Shown: positions 18,656-26,672 of the stretch, in pieces
Position numbering within the stretch: position 1 is the first letter of the stretch
Layout of the letters: each line of letters opens with the position of its first letter
From: an uncultured Acidobacteriia bacterium
GTDB lineage: Bacteria > Acidobacteriota > Terriglobia > Bryobacterales > Bryobacteraceae
DNA: 34,309 nt
Assembly: GCA_903825445.1 (NCBI GenBank)
Contig: CAIKAS010000099.1
Span: 1-34,309, forward strand
Direction: 5' to 3'
Program-made: the position numbers and the translations under genes
The notes under the pieces: generated by a model
Database searches by the model: none
Told to the model about the DNA's origin: nothing
The model's input: only the letters and a program-made list of their open reading frames with translations

Positions 18656-19576
18656 ATGAAAACAGCCTTTCTGTTTCCGGGCCAGGGCTCGCAGTTTGCC
18701 GGTATGGGCAAGTCGCTTGCGGATAATTTCGAAGTTGCGCGCCAGAGTTTTGAAGAAGCCGATGACGCACTGGGCTTCAGCCTTTCGACGCTCTGTTTTG
18801 AAGGCCCGGAAGATGCTCTGAAGCTGACCGAGAATACGCAGCCGGCGTTGGTGGCGGTGTCCGTGGCGGCGTGGCGCGTTCTGCGCAAGGAAGTGGGCGA
18901 GCCGGATTACGTGGCTGGTCACAGTCTTGGGGAGTATTCGGCGCTGGTGGCAGCAGGGTCCATTGGCTTCGCCGATGCCCTGCGCACGGTGCGTAAGCGC
19001 GGGCAATACATGCAGGACGCCGTGCCGGCGGGGGTGGGCGCCATGGCTGCCCTTTTGAAGCTTCCGGCCGGTAAGCTGGATGGAATTCTTGCGGAAGCGG
19101 CGCAAGGTGAAGTGGTGACCGCTGCCAATTTCAATTCAGCGGACCAGGTGGTGATTGCGGGGAATCGGGGCGCGGTGGAGCGTGCGATGGAACTCGCGAA
19201 GGCGGCGGGAGCGAAACGCGCAGTGCCGCTTCCCGTGAGCGCACCTTTCCATTGCCCATTGATGAAACCGGCTCAGGAGCGGCTGCGGGCGGATCTGGAT
19301 TCCATTGAATTTCGGGATCTTCAGATGCCGCTGATCAATAACTGGCAGGCGGCGGAGGTGCAGTCGGGCTCGGTGGCACGAGAAGGGCTTTATCAGCAGG
19401 TGCCGAATTCAGTGCGTTGGGTGGAATCGATGGAACGTCTGGCGGCGAGTGGGGTGGATCGTTGGTTTGAGGTTGGGGCTGGTGCGGTGCTGGCGGGATT
19501 GTTGCGCAGTATTGTGCCGGGATCGAAGTGTATTTCGTTTGGTGAAGCTAAGGATATGGAAAAGCTGGCGGCTTAA
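18656..19576 (+). CDS. fabD: Malonyl-CoA:ACP transacylase
   Basis: 306 residues, usual FabD length. Moves the malonyl group from CoA to acyl carrier protein in the cytoplasm, supplying fatty-acid elongation. Motifs: FPGQGSQFAGMG (7-18), nucleophile Ser90 in GHSLGEYSA, Arg115 in the RGQYMQ segment that binds the malonyl carboxylate, and catalytic His199 in SAPFHC. The stretch AANFNSADQVVIAGN (156-170) is also typical. The ATG at 18656 follows GGAG ten bases earlier. No other fatty-acid synthesis gene is adjacent in the window, which is unusual, since fabD often lies beside fabH, fabG or acpP. A 7-bp hairpin after the stop separates it from the convergent M23 gene. Confidence 0.96.
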   Translation: MKTAFLFPGQGSQFAGMGKSLADNFEVARQSFEEADDALGFSLSTLCFEGPEDALKLTENTQPALVAVSVAAWRVLRKEVGEPDYVAGHSLGEYSALVAAGSIGFADALRTVRKRGQYMQDAVPAGVGAMAALLKLPAGKLDGILAEAAQGEVVTAANFNSADQVVIAGNRGAVERAMELAKAAGAKRAVPLPVSAPFHCPLMKPAQERLRADLDSIEFRDLQMPLINNWQAAEVQSGSVAREGLYQQVPNSVRWVESMERLAASGVDRWFEVGAGAVLAGLLRSIVPGSKCISFGEAKDMEKLAA

Positions 19577-19596
19577 GCAGGTTACCGGCCCTCGGA

Positions 19597-19616
19597 AGCC
19601 GCCTGGAAAGGCGGCT
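19597..19616. terminator. Stem-loop between convergent fabD and M23 gene
   Basis: AGCCGCC-TGGAAA-GGCGGCT, a perfect 7-bp GC-rich stem with a 6-base loop, 20 bases after the fabD stop and 28 bases beyond the M23 stop. No T-run follows on either strand, so it is not a canonical intrinsic terminator, but the position between converging genes fits a bidirectional stop. Confidence 0.45.
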
Positions 19617-19644
19617 GCAGGCACGATGGCCCGCCCTCCAGGTT

Positions 19645-21045
19645 TTACTTGTGGTGTTTCTTTGCGGGGGCGGTTTTCGCTTTGTGCGCGCGTTTCGGCG
19701 AAGGTTCGGCTGGCGCCGTGGATGAGTCCGCCCCTTCCAGCGTGAGGCCCATCTTGCTTAAGACCCGGTCCTTAACCCAGTGTGGGTCCCACCATTCCAC
19801 GGAGTTGACTTGCACGCCATCGATCTGCATGGTGAAGTGCAGATGGTCGCCTCCTGCGAGGCCGGTCGAACCCGTCTTGCCGATCGTCTGACCCTTCTTG
19901 ACGACGTCGCCCTTCTTCACCATGAACTCGCTGAGATGCCCGTAAATGCTCTGCAGGCCGAACCCGTGGTCGATCACGATGCAATTGCCGTAAATGCCAA
20001 GGTTATCCGCCCAAAGCACTTTTCCGTCGTTCGATGCCGGAATCGGTGAGTGCGCCACCTTGGCCAGATCGAAGCCAAGATGCACTTGCTCATCTACCTT
20101 CTTGCCTTGCCAGGTGTAAGTGCGCCGGTCGGCGAAACGGGCTTCGACGGTGGAGTCGACCATCGGGAGGAACGCGCCGGTCCACAGGAACTTTGGCTCG
20201 GACAGCAGTCGCAGGTCGGACAGAGTCTTGTTGTTTTCCTTTCGCATGACGCTGTTGATGTAGACAAAGCGCGTGACCAGGTCGCCGGGAATCTTGTGGT
20301 CCGGATCAATCTGATTTACTACGCGGTCCAGATTCATGTCCTCCAGGCGAATGGTGGAATCGTGAAATTTCTTGGGGAAAACCTTGTGCCAGAAATCGGA
20401 GCGAGCCTGCGAACCAGTGGGATTGGTGGCGTAGACCCACATTGGCGTTGCGGGATCGAGTTGCCATGAGAGCGCGAACAGGCTGAAGTACTGGCCGGGA
20501 TGGCCCGGCAGCGGGAAGCTGCGGAAGGTGTAATCGCCGACCTTGACGCCGGCTTCGGTCCACGCGCCGCCGGGGGTGAAAGTCACCATCTCGCTGCCGC
20601 CCTGATTGATGTAGTGCTGCTCTCCATCGGCCGAGACGGTGGGCGGCGCGGTCATCACGTCAATATCCAGCGTTTTGGTGGCGGTCTGCGCCTGGAAGTC
20701 GTTGGCGACGGCCGTGACTACGATGCGAGCTTTGCCATCGTGCAAACCAGGCATCATTTTACGGCCGGTGTTCGCGACGATCGTTACTGGTTTGGCTTGA
20801 CGTTCGATCAGAACGCGTCGCGCGGAAGTTTCCACGCTGGTGGCCGACCAGGATTTGCCATCCTGCTGCACCTCTACTGTCAACTTTCGAACGCCATGCG
20901 GGCTTTCTATCCTGACGCTGACGGGGGTCGAATTGCCGATGAATTTCACCGGGTCGACCGTAATCGTGGCGGGCTTCGAAGACACGTATAACGCGACGGG
21001 TGCTCCTACGACGAGCAACACCAGAACCACTAAGATAGCTTTCAC
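19645..21045 (-). CDS. M23-family metallopeptidase, membrane-anchored
   Basis: From a GTG at 21043-21045 it has 466 residues: a membrane anchor (VKAILVVLVLLVVGAPVALYV), a long extracytoplasmic beta-rich region, and a C-terminal LytM/M23 domain (about 320-425). Zinc and catalytic residues are visible: His322 and Asp326 in HLGFD, His370 in YGHLSEF, His401 and His403 in GGDHLHF. These enzymes cut peptidoglycan peptide bridges, or act as regulators when residues are missing; here the set is complete, so activity is likely. A Lys-rich tail (KRAHKAKTAPAKKHHK) could bind the wall. The frame stays open to 21090, but the chosen GTG overlaps the S9 peptidase stop as GTGA and directly precedes the membrane segment, which suggests translational coupling. 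Confidence 0.92.
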   Translation of the reverse strand: MKAILVVLVLLVVGAPVALYVSSKPATITVDPVKFIGNSTPVSVRIESPHGVRKLTVEVQQDGKSWSATSVETSARRVLIERQAKPVTIVANTGRKMMPGLHDGKARIVVTAVANDFQAQTATKTLDIDVMTAPPTVSADGEQHYINQGGSEMVTFTPGGAWTEAGVKVGDYTFRSFPLPGHPGQYFSLFALSWQLDPATPMWVYATNPTGSQARSDFWHKVFPKKFHDSTIRLEDMNLDRVVNQIDPDHKIPGDLVTRFVYINSVMRKENNKTLSDLRLLSEPKFLWTGAFLPMVDSTVEARFADRRTYTWQGKKVDEQVHLGFDLAKVAHSPIPASNDGKVLWADNLGIYGNCIVIDHGFGLQSIYGHLSEFMVKKGDVVKKGQTIGKTGSTGLAGGDHLHFTMQIDGVQVNSVEWWDPHWVKDRVLSKMGLTLEGADSSTAPAEPSPKRAHKAKTAPAKKHHK

Positions 21046-23060
21046 TGTTTTGTCCAGCTCCCAATCCAATCGAGGAATGTTTTGTACCACAACGCGCTGT
21101 TTCTCGGCTTCTGTATCCAGTGGCCTTCATCTGGGAATTCCAGCAACTGAGAAGGTACTTTTGCTACCTGAAGCGCGGTGAATAACTGCAAAGACTGCGT
21201 ATAGACGTCCCGGTAATCCTGCTCGCCGGCGATCACCAGTGTAGGTGTCTTAAAGCTTTTGGCAAAGTGGCTTGGCGACCATTTATCGTATACGTCCGGG
21301 TTGTCGGAGGGCATGCCGCCGAAATCCCACATGTCGGACCAAAGCTCGTCGGTACTTTCGGCATCGGTGCGCGTATCGTAAACGCCGGCGTGCGAGACCA
21401 GAGCCTTAAAGCGATCGGTGTGGCCCAGGATCCAGTTCACCATGTAACCGCCGTAAGAACCACCGGCCGCTGCCATACGGTCGGGATCGACGTAAGGTAG
21501 TTTCGATACGTAGTCGGTCACAGCCATGATGTCGGTGTAGGGCTTGCCACCCCAATCCTGATTGATGTCGTCAGTGAACTTCTGGCCGTAACCGATAGAA
21601 CCTCTGGGGTTTGGCATCACAACCACATAGCCTGCCGCGGCAAATGTCTGGGTATTCCAACGGTAAGACCAGCTGTTCGCCCACTCGCCCTGCGGGCCGC
21701 CGTGAAGCAGCACGATCACCGGGTATTTCCTCGAAGCATCGAAGGCTGGCGGCTTGAGCAGGAAGCTGTGGATCTGCGTGCCATCCGCACCCGCCACGTG
21801 GAAGTCTTCGTACTCTGTGAGCTGGTATTGATCCAGAATCGCGTCATTTAAATGGGTAAGCGGAATTGCCGGGCCGCCGCCGGAACCCGCGCGGAAGATT
21901 TCCACTGGATTGCGGCCGCTCTGACTGGTAAATACGAGCGTCTTGCCATCAGAGGTGAACTGCATGTCGTCGAAAACGCCGCTGCCGGAAACTGCCACAC
22001 GCACTCCGCCGCCAGTGGCAGGGATGAACTGAATTGCCTGAAGTCCGCGATCTATCGCAGTGAAGAAAATGTTCTTCGAATCCTGCGACCAGATGAAACC
22101 TTCCACCTGACGATCGAGGGCGTCGGTGAGAACGTTCACCTTCGACGCCGCGCGGTCGAGTGCAACTATGCGCCACTTGTCGGACTCATACCCGGCGCGG
22201 GCCTGCGAACGCCAGGCGAGATACTTTCCATCCGGAGAATAAGCGGGCGAATTATCGGCGCCGGGACTGGTGGATACCTTGACGGCGGTGCCTCCGGTAA
22301 TCGGCTCCACAAAGATTTCATTGTTGGTTCCTATGGCAGGGTTCGCGTCCGCGTTCTGTGAGAAGGCGACCTCGGTGCTGTCGGGGGAGACGGCGTAGTC
22401 ATCCGGCCCGTCGAGAGAAAGCGGTGGAGTGACGCGATTGCCGGGGGTGAGATCCACGGCTTTTCCGTCATCGAGAGCGATGGAGAGGATGTGGCTGCGC
22501 GTATCGCCCTGCCATGTATCCCAATGGCGATAAAGGAGACTGGTGACGAGCCGCGCCTGGGTCTTGCGCTGCTTCGCCTCGTCGATCTTGCGCTGATTGC
22601 AGGCGTCGTCCGCACCGCAAGCGGGATAAACATCGCTGACGATCACGAGATACTTTCCGTCGGGCGAGACGAGTTCGCCGCTGGCTCCGGTGGAAAGATG
22701 GGTGACCTGGGTCGGGCTGCTGCCATCGGGGTTCATGGCCCAGATCTGTGTCGGTCCGCCCAACGATCCTGTGTAGTAAATGCGCCTGCCATCGGGTGAC
22801 CATCGGGGGCGCTCTGCCAAATCGGCGAGTTTATGTGGCGCAGCGCCGCCCGAAAGCGGAACGGTCCAGACGGAACTCAGAACGGCATTGGCATTCAGAT
22901 CCGGCGTGGCAACGGTGAAGGCGACGGTCCTGCCGTCGGGTGAAATCTGAGGATCGGCGATGCGTTGAATTTGCAGGAGCGCGTCGGCGGTGAAGGCCTG
23001 TTTTTGCGCGAACAGATATGTAGGAACGAGCGCGAGGACCAGCCACGCCGAATTGCGCAT
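21042..23060 (-). CDS. Exported S9-family prolyl oligopeptidase-type peptidase
   Basis: 672 residues with a signal peptide (MRNSAWLVLALVPTYLFA). The N-terminal two thirds is a beta-propeller of PD40-type blades (ISPDGRTVAFTV, WSPDGRRIYYTG, YSPDGKYLAWRS and others). The C-terminal alpha/beta hydrolase (about 420-670) has HGGPQGEW, nucleophile Ser535 in GGSYGGYM, Asp615 in IAGEQDYRD and His647 in PDEGHW: a complete Ser-Asp-His triad in dipeptidyl-peptidase IV/acylaminoacyl-peptidase order. It probably cleaves short peptides in the periplasm. A four-base overlap joins it to the M23 endopeptidase, so one transcript would give two envelope hydrolases. The start ATG at 23060 is immediately followed by the signal sequence. 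Confidence 0.95.
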   Translation of the reverse strand: MRNSAWLVLALVPTYLFAQKQAFTADALLQIQRIADPQISPDGRTVAFTVATPDLNANAVLSSVWTVPLSGGAAPHKLADLAERPRWSPDGRRIYYTGSLGGPTQIWAMNPDGSSPTQVTHLSTGASGELVSPDGKYLVIVSDVYPACGADDACNQRKIDEAKQRKTQARLVTSLLYRHWDTWQGDTRSHILSIALDDGKAVDLTPGNRVTPPLSLDGPDDYAVSPDSTEVAFSQNADANPAIGTNNEIFVEPITGGTAVKVSTSPGADNSPAYSPDGKYLAWRSQARAGYESDKWRIVALDRAASKVNVLTDALDRQVEGFIWSQDSKNIFFTAIDRGLQAIQFIPATGGGVRVAVSGSGVFDDMQFTSDGKTLVFTSQSGRNPVEIFRAGSGGGPAIPLTHLNDAILDQYQLTEYEDFHVAGADGTQIHSFLLKPPAFDASRKYPVIVLLHGGPQGEWANSWSYRWNTQTFAAAGYVVVMPNPRGSIGYGQKFTDDINQDWGGKPYTDIMAVTDYVSKLPYVDPDRMAAAGGSYGGYMVNWILGHTDRFKALVSHAGVYDTRTDAESTDELWSDMWDFGGMPSDNPDVYDKWSPSHFAKSFKTPTLVIAGEQDYRDVYTQSLQLFTALQVAKVPSQLLEFPDEGHWIQKPRNSALWYKTFLDWIGSWTKQ

Positions 23061-23169
23061 ATGACGTGATTATCGCGCATGCGGCGCGGGGAAGTCCGCC
23101 ATAGCAAGACATGTGGTTCGGCAATGCCGATCGGAGAACCTCCCGAAGCCGGGACTTACCGATCGGACG

Positions 23170-23994
23170 CTACGCGGAGACTTTGCGGCGGCGGCGCAGG
23201 GCGGTGACTCCGGCAGCTCCGACAGCCAGAAGTCCCAGGCCCATCGTGCCCGGCTCCGGCGTGGAAGCAGGCACCACTCCAGCCTCTATCGGGGTTCCAT
23301 CCGTTTGTATAGCCCAATCTATGGCTGTCAGCGTTTCGGGATATCCTGATTGGTTTTCCGTAAATACCAGTCGCATCCAGCCATAATCGTTCTGGGTATG
23401 CTGCGATCCCTGCTGGCTGATATCGAGACCGATGATGCCGGGTGCTCCCGAAACGAAGTGACCTGAATTGCTCGTGCTCTTGAAAATGACCTCAACTGCA
23501 GCCTGCGACTTGAGGGTGGCATGATTGGGCAACAGGCCGGGACCAATCAATGCCCCCGAAGAAAATGTCTTCGCCACAAGCGGAGCGTTCAGGCTGTTGA
23601 AGAAATTTACCTTCCCACCGCCTTGCGCGGATGCGTTTCCGAAAAACCCGAAGGGACCGGTTCCTGTACCCACTTCAAGCTTCAACTGAAGGCCAACATT
23701 GCCAAGTAGTGGGATGTGGACTCCGTTTGTGGACGATTTTGCAGTGAGCACGGGATGTTGACTGGCGGCCTCGCAATAATTGTTAGAGGGCCCGCAATAA
23801 ATGATGCTGGCTGATGCGTTGCTCCCCATAGCAAGCGCGGAGCCAACCGCAGCGGCGTAAATCGCCCAGTTACCGGATTGGCTTCGCGGGCTGCCTGTGG
23901 CGGTGGATATGCGGGTCAGGGCCGAATAGTCCTCCAGGCGTTTGTCGAACCGCGTACCGCCGCGTTCGGTCATCTTCTGTTTTCGCTTGGCCAT
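23170..23994 (-). CDS. PEP-CTERM sorting-domain protein
   Basis: 274 residues from the ATG at 23992-23994, which follows GGAGG at ten bases; an upstream in-frame TTG at 24021 would read through that ribosome site, so it is rejected. After a basic leader (MAKRKQKMTERGG) an unusually long N-terminus leads to a hydrophobic segment (WAIYAAAVGSALAMGSNASA), then a Gly/Ser-rich body. The end is a PEP-CTERM signal: TPEPGTMGLGLLAVGAAGV followed by ALRRRRKVSA. Such signals are cut by exosortase, leaving the protein at the surface or in exopolysaccharide; no exosortase gene is in the window. The body's function is unknown. Dyads at 24089-24121 and 24157-24174 lie upstream and may control it. Confidence 0.9.
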   Translation of the reverse strand: MAKRKQKMTERGGTRFDKRLEDYSALTRISTATGSPRSQSGNWAIYAAAVGSALAMGSNASASIIYCGPSNNYCEAASQHPVLTAKSSTNGVHIPLLGNVGLQLKLEVGTGTGPFGFFGNASAQGGGKVNFFNSLNAPLVAKTFSSGALIGPGLLPNHATLKSQAAVEVIFKSTSNSGHFVSGAPGIIGLDISQQGSQHTQNDYGWMRLVFTENQSGYPETLTAIDWAIQTDGTPIEAGVVPASTPEPGTMGLGLLAVGAAGVTALRRRRKVSA

Positions 23995-24088
23995 CTCGTG
24001 CTGTCCTCCAACAATCTTCAATGATTTTACCCGTTTTTCAACGGCAGGGTGGCGCGCGAATCTTATTCGATGTCGCCCGTCCGCGCTA

Positions 24089-24121
24089 ATCCCCTAAAGT
24101 AATCGTAAGTCCCTAGGGGAT
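24089..24121. promoter_or_regulatory. Inverted repeat upstream of the PEP-CTERM gene
   Basis: ATCCCCTA (24089-24096) and TAGGGGAT (24114-24121) are perfect 8-bp inverted arms with a 17-base spacer. The right arm overlaps the self-complementary CCCTAGGG (24111-24118). It lies about 95-127 bases before the PEP-CTERM start, a usual place for an activator or repressor site. Confidence 0.45.
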
Positions 24122-24156
24122 CGTTGACAACAGTTGGAAGAACAATTGGACGGATA

Positions 24157-24174
24157 CTTAGTACTGGTACTGAG
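24157..24174. promoter_or_regulatory. Second dyad upstream of the PEP-CTERM gene
   Basis: CTTAGTAC-TG-GTACTGAG: 8-bp arms with one mismatch around a 2-base centre. It is 36 bases from the previous inverted repeat, on the far side from the gene, so the two may form one regulatory region. It also lies about 120 bases past the stop of the next gene upstream, and a transcript-end role is possible. Confidence 0.38.
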
Positions 24175-24294
24175 GCTGATAATACCAAAATGATTGCCGT
24201 AAGGGTGGAAAAACAGGCACCTTGGCGTGGTATTCCTGGAGGATCGCGGCCCGTCAACTGCCCAGCGGACTGTCGTCGAATGGCTGTTGGCGTT

Positions 24295-25659
24295 TCAATT
24301 CGGACCCTCGGAGGGCGCCGCATCGGGGGCGAGCACCTTCTCGATCCTCACCTTTGCTATGCGGTTTCGGTCCATTTGCGTCACGGTGAAACGCCGATCT
24401 TCAAACGTCACGTTTTCGCCGGGGGCCGGGATGTGACCGAGCCGGAAAAGGAGGTATCCGGCAAGCGTTTCAAAACCGGCATTCACCGGGAGTTCAATGC
24501 CGTAGAGGGATTCGAGATCGCGTATGGTGGTGGCGCCTTCCAGGTCTACCAGCGCGGATTCAGCTGGAGGAAACGATGGCTTGTCGTCGAACTCATCGGT
24601 GATTTCACCGACGATCTGCTCAATGACATCTTCCACCGTGACCAGGCCGGCAACTGTCCCGAACTCATCAACCACCAGCGCCATATGTGTGTGGCCGAAC
24701 TGGAATTCGACAAGCATCTCCTGCACGGACTTGGTTTCCGGCACAATCAGGGGCTTGCGAATTAGTCGGCGCAACTGAAAGGGTGCGACGGGGTGCCCAT
24801 CGCGTATGGACTGACGTCGGTCATGCCACAGGCGTGTCATGTCTTTGAAGTAGACGACCCCCGCCATGTGCTCGGGCTGACCTTCCCAGACCGGAAGCCG
24901 TGAATGTTGGCTCTCCACCATGCAGGCGAGCACCTCGTCGAGCGTGGAGGTGAGGGGAATGGCGACGATTTCGTGACGCGGGCGCATGATTTCGCGGACG
25001 GAAGTCTCTTCGAGATCAAGCACGCGATGAATGATGTCCTCCTGCACTTCAGGCAGGACTCCGGAAAAACGGCTGGAACTGACGATGAGTTTCAACTCTT
25101 CGGCGGAATGTCCACCGACGCGGTGTCCGGGTTTGGCTCCGGCGAGGCGCGTGATGAGTGACGACGACCGCTCCACAACCGCTACGAACGGTGAGGCTAT
25201 ACGGTAGAAGACCATGAGGACCGGCGCCACAATGATGGCGAGCCGGTCGGCTCGCGCGATGGCGAGGTTCTTGGGGACGACTTCCCCGATGACGACATGG
25301 CAGTACGTCATCACAAGGAAGGCGAAGGCAAAGCAGGCGCCGTGCGCAAAGGTGGTGGCTGCGGGCGTAAGCCGCGGGTGAAACAGCGCGAGCAGGAGGC
25401 TGTAGAGCGTATCCTCGCCTGCCCAGCCCAACCCGAGGCTGGCCAGGGTCACGCCGATCTGTGTCACCGACAAAAGCTTTTCGGGCTGCGCGAGAAGCGC
25501 AAGGGCGACCCGAGCGCCGGAATGCCCTTCGTCGGCAAGTCGGCGAAGCCTGGAATCGCGTACGGAAAGCAAAGCGACCTCGGCGGAGGCAAAGAACGCA
25601 TTGACCGCGAGGATCGCTCCGAGCAGGATAAGGCGCGCGACGTAAGCGGAGGCAGGCAC
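24295..25659 (-). CDS. CNNM/CorC-type membrane protein with CBS domains (hemolysin C family)
   Basis: 454 residues in the standard order. An N-terminal DUF21/CNNM membrane domain (about 1-190) begins LILLGAILAVNAFFASAEVALLSVRDSRLRRLADEG and includes QIGVTLASLGLGWAGE and VVIGEVVPKNLAI. A CBS pair (about 205-335) has SVREIMRPRHEIVAIP and LVVDEFGTVAGLVTVEDVIEQIVGEI. A CorC/HlyC transporter-associated domain (about 350-440) closes the protein. Family members are linked to magnesium and cobalt efflux or resistance; the hemolysin name is historical. It is complete, with normal length. It is 108 bases downstream of the glutathione peroxidase on the same strand; about 300 bases separate it from the PEP-CTERM gene. 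Confidence 0.94.
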   Translation of the reverse strand: MPASAYVARLILLGAILAVNAFFASAEVALLSVRDSRLRRLADEGHSGARVALALLAQPEKLLSVTQIGVTLASLGLGWAGEDTLYSLLLALFHPRLTPAATTFAHGACFAFAFLVMTYCHVVIGEVVPKNLAIARADRLAIIVAPVLMVFYRIASPFVAVVERSSSLITRLAGAKPGHRVGGHSAEELKLIVSSSRFSGVLPEVQEDIIHRVLDLEETSVREIMRPRHEIVAIPLTSTLDEVLACMVESQHSRLPVWEGQPEHMAGVVYFKDMTRLWHDRRQSIRDGHPVAPFQLRRLIRKPLIVPETKSVQEMLVEFQFGHTHMALVVDEFGTVAGLVTVEDVIEQIVGEITDEFDDKPSFPPAESALVDLEGATTIRDLESLYGIELPVNAGFETLAGYLLFRLGHIPAPGENVTFEDRRFTVTQMDRNRIAKVRIEKVLAPDAAPSEGPN

Positions 25660-25767
25660 CTGTTTACCAGTGTACGGTGGAGGTGAAGTGCCAGCTGCGA
25701 TGCCTGATTGCAGGGAAACAAAACACGCGGCGGTTCTCTAACGCAGGCAATGCCGCCCCGGATCCGA

Positions 25768-26322
25768 TTACTTCCCCAGGGCACCAGAGACCGCGGACTC
25801 CAGTTCCTGCGAAAGCGGTTCCACCGCAGGTTCAAAACGCTGCACGATCTTTCCGTTACGATCCACCAGAAACTTGGTGAAATTCCACTGGATGTCGCCG
25901 CCGGTTTTTGGATTGGCGGTCTTGTCCGTGAGGAAGCGGTAAAGTGGCGCGATATCAGCTCCCTTGACCGAAATTTTGCTGAACATCGGGAAAGTGACGC
26001 CGTACGTGGACTTGCAAAACGCCCCAATTTCCTCGTTGGAACCCGGTTCCTGGCCGCCAAAATTGTTGGCTGGAAAACCGGCGATGACGAATCCCCGATC
26101 CTTGTATTTCATGTAGAGTGCCTGCAGCCCCTCATACTGCGGCGTATATCCGCATTGACTGGCTACATTCACCACCAGCACGATCTTGCCCTTGAAGCTG
26201 GCCAGCGGTGTTGGTTCGCCTTTCAATGAGTCCAGAGTGAATTCATGAATACTGGAGGCGGCGAAGGCAAGAGCTGACATCAGGCAGAGGACTCCCATTG
26301 ACCGAACGAGCGTGTTCTTCAT
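25768..26322 (-). CDS. Exported glutathione peroxidase-family protein
   Basis: 184 residues with a signal peptide (MKNTLVRSMGVLCLMSALAFA), so it probably acts in the periplasm. Thioredoxin-fold peroxidase: peroxidatic Cys57 in VASQCGYT, Gln91 in GGQEPGSNEEI, and Trp146-Asn147 in WNFTKFLVDRNG. Cys103, 46 residues after Cys57, matches the resolving-cysteine spacing of thioredoxin-dependent family members, while the cysteine of the usual FPCNQF segment is Ala85. This favours a two-cysteine mechanism using thioredoxin-like donors over glutathione, by analogy. Cysteine replaces selenocysteine, as is normal in bacteria. It lies upstream of the CNNM gene on the same strand and downstream of the porin operon. 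Confidence 0.93.
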   Translation of the reverse strand: MKNTLVRSMGVLCLMSALAFAASSIHEFTLDSLKGEPTPLASFKGKIVLVVNVASQCGYTPQYEGLQALYMKYKDRGFVIAGFPANNFGGQEPGSNEEIGAFCKSTYGVTFPMFSKISVKGADIAPLYRFLTDKTANPKTGGDIQWNFTKFLVDRNGKIVQRFEPAVEPLSQELESAVSGALGK

Positions 26323-26368
26323 GTCGAGATCATACTACGAAAGGTTAAGAGAGTTGTTTGAATCGTGC

Positions 26369-26386
26369 CGGAGGTGCGCGCCTCCG
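26369..26386. terminator. GC-rich stem-loop after the porin operon
   Basis: CGGAGG-TGCGCG-CCTCCG forms a perfect 6-bp stem, 62 bases past the stop of the 74-residue gene and upstream of the glutathione peroxidase. No T-run follows, so termination is only a guess; it could also be a structure in the peroxidase promoter region. Confidence 0.3.
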
Positions 26387-26447
26387 TGCGGGCACCTGCG
26401 AAACGCCATGAGCCCGGCGATGTGTGCGCGAGGTTCATAGCAAATGT

Positions 26448-26672
26448 TTAGCGCAGAGCAGCGAGCTTGGAAGCCAGCTCATCGGCCTTGTTTTGCTCCA
26501 TAATGAGGCCGGCTCCGATGCCCACCCATTTAGAAAGTTCGGAGAGTTGGGTTGCCATCAACAATGGCGGTTCGATCTTAAGCCTCGCCTGGCACTGGCG
26601 ATTGATAAAGCTTTCAGTTGCCGGTCCCAGATACGGTTTGCTGAGCGCAATGGCTTTTTCGTAAAGTGTCAT
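26448..26672 (-). CDS. Conserved-looking 74-residue cytoplasmic helical protein, unknown function
   Basis: 74 residues, start MTLYEKAIALSKPYLGPA, with SFINRQCQARLKIEP, then LSELSKWVGIGAGLIMEQNK and a helical end (ADELASKLAAL). There is no signal peptide or membrane segment; the pattern is a compact helical bundle. Its ATG overlaps the stop of the HAMP gene as ATGA, so it is translationally coupled and probably works with that protein. I have a loose impression of similar small proteins beside signalling genes, but can name no family. It may be the missing cytoplasmic partner of the HAMP protein, which has no output domain. The tight overlap and good amino-acid composition support a real gene. 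Confidence 0.8.
   Translation of the reverse strand: MTLYEKAIALSKPYLGPATESFINRQCQARLKIEPPLLMATQLSELSKWVGIGAGLIMEQNKADELASKLAALR

Noticed and set aside
23127..23166. Hairpin from two CCGATCGG copies as PEP-CTERM terminator
   Set aside because: Each copy is itself a palindrome, the loop is 24 bases and no T-run follows, so pairing is not specific.
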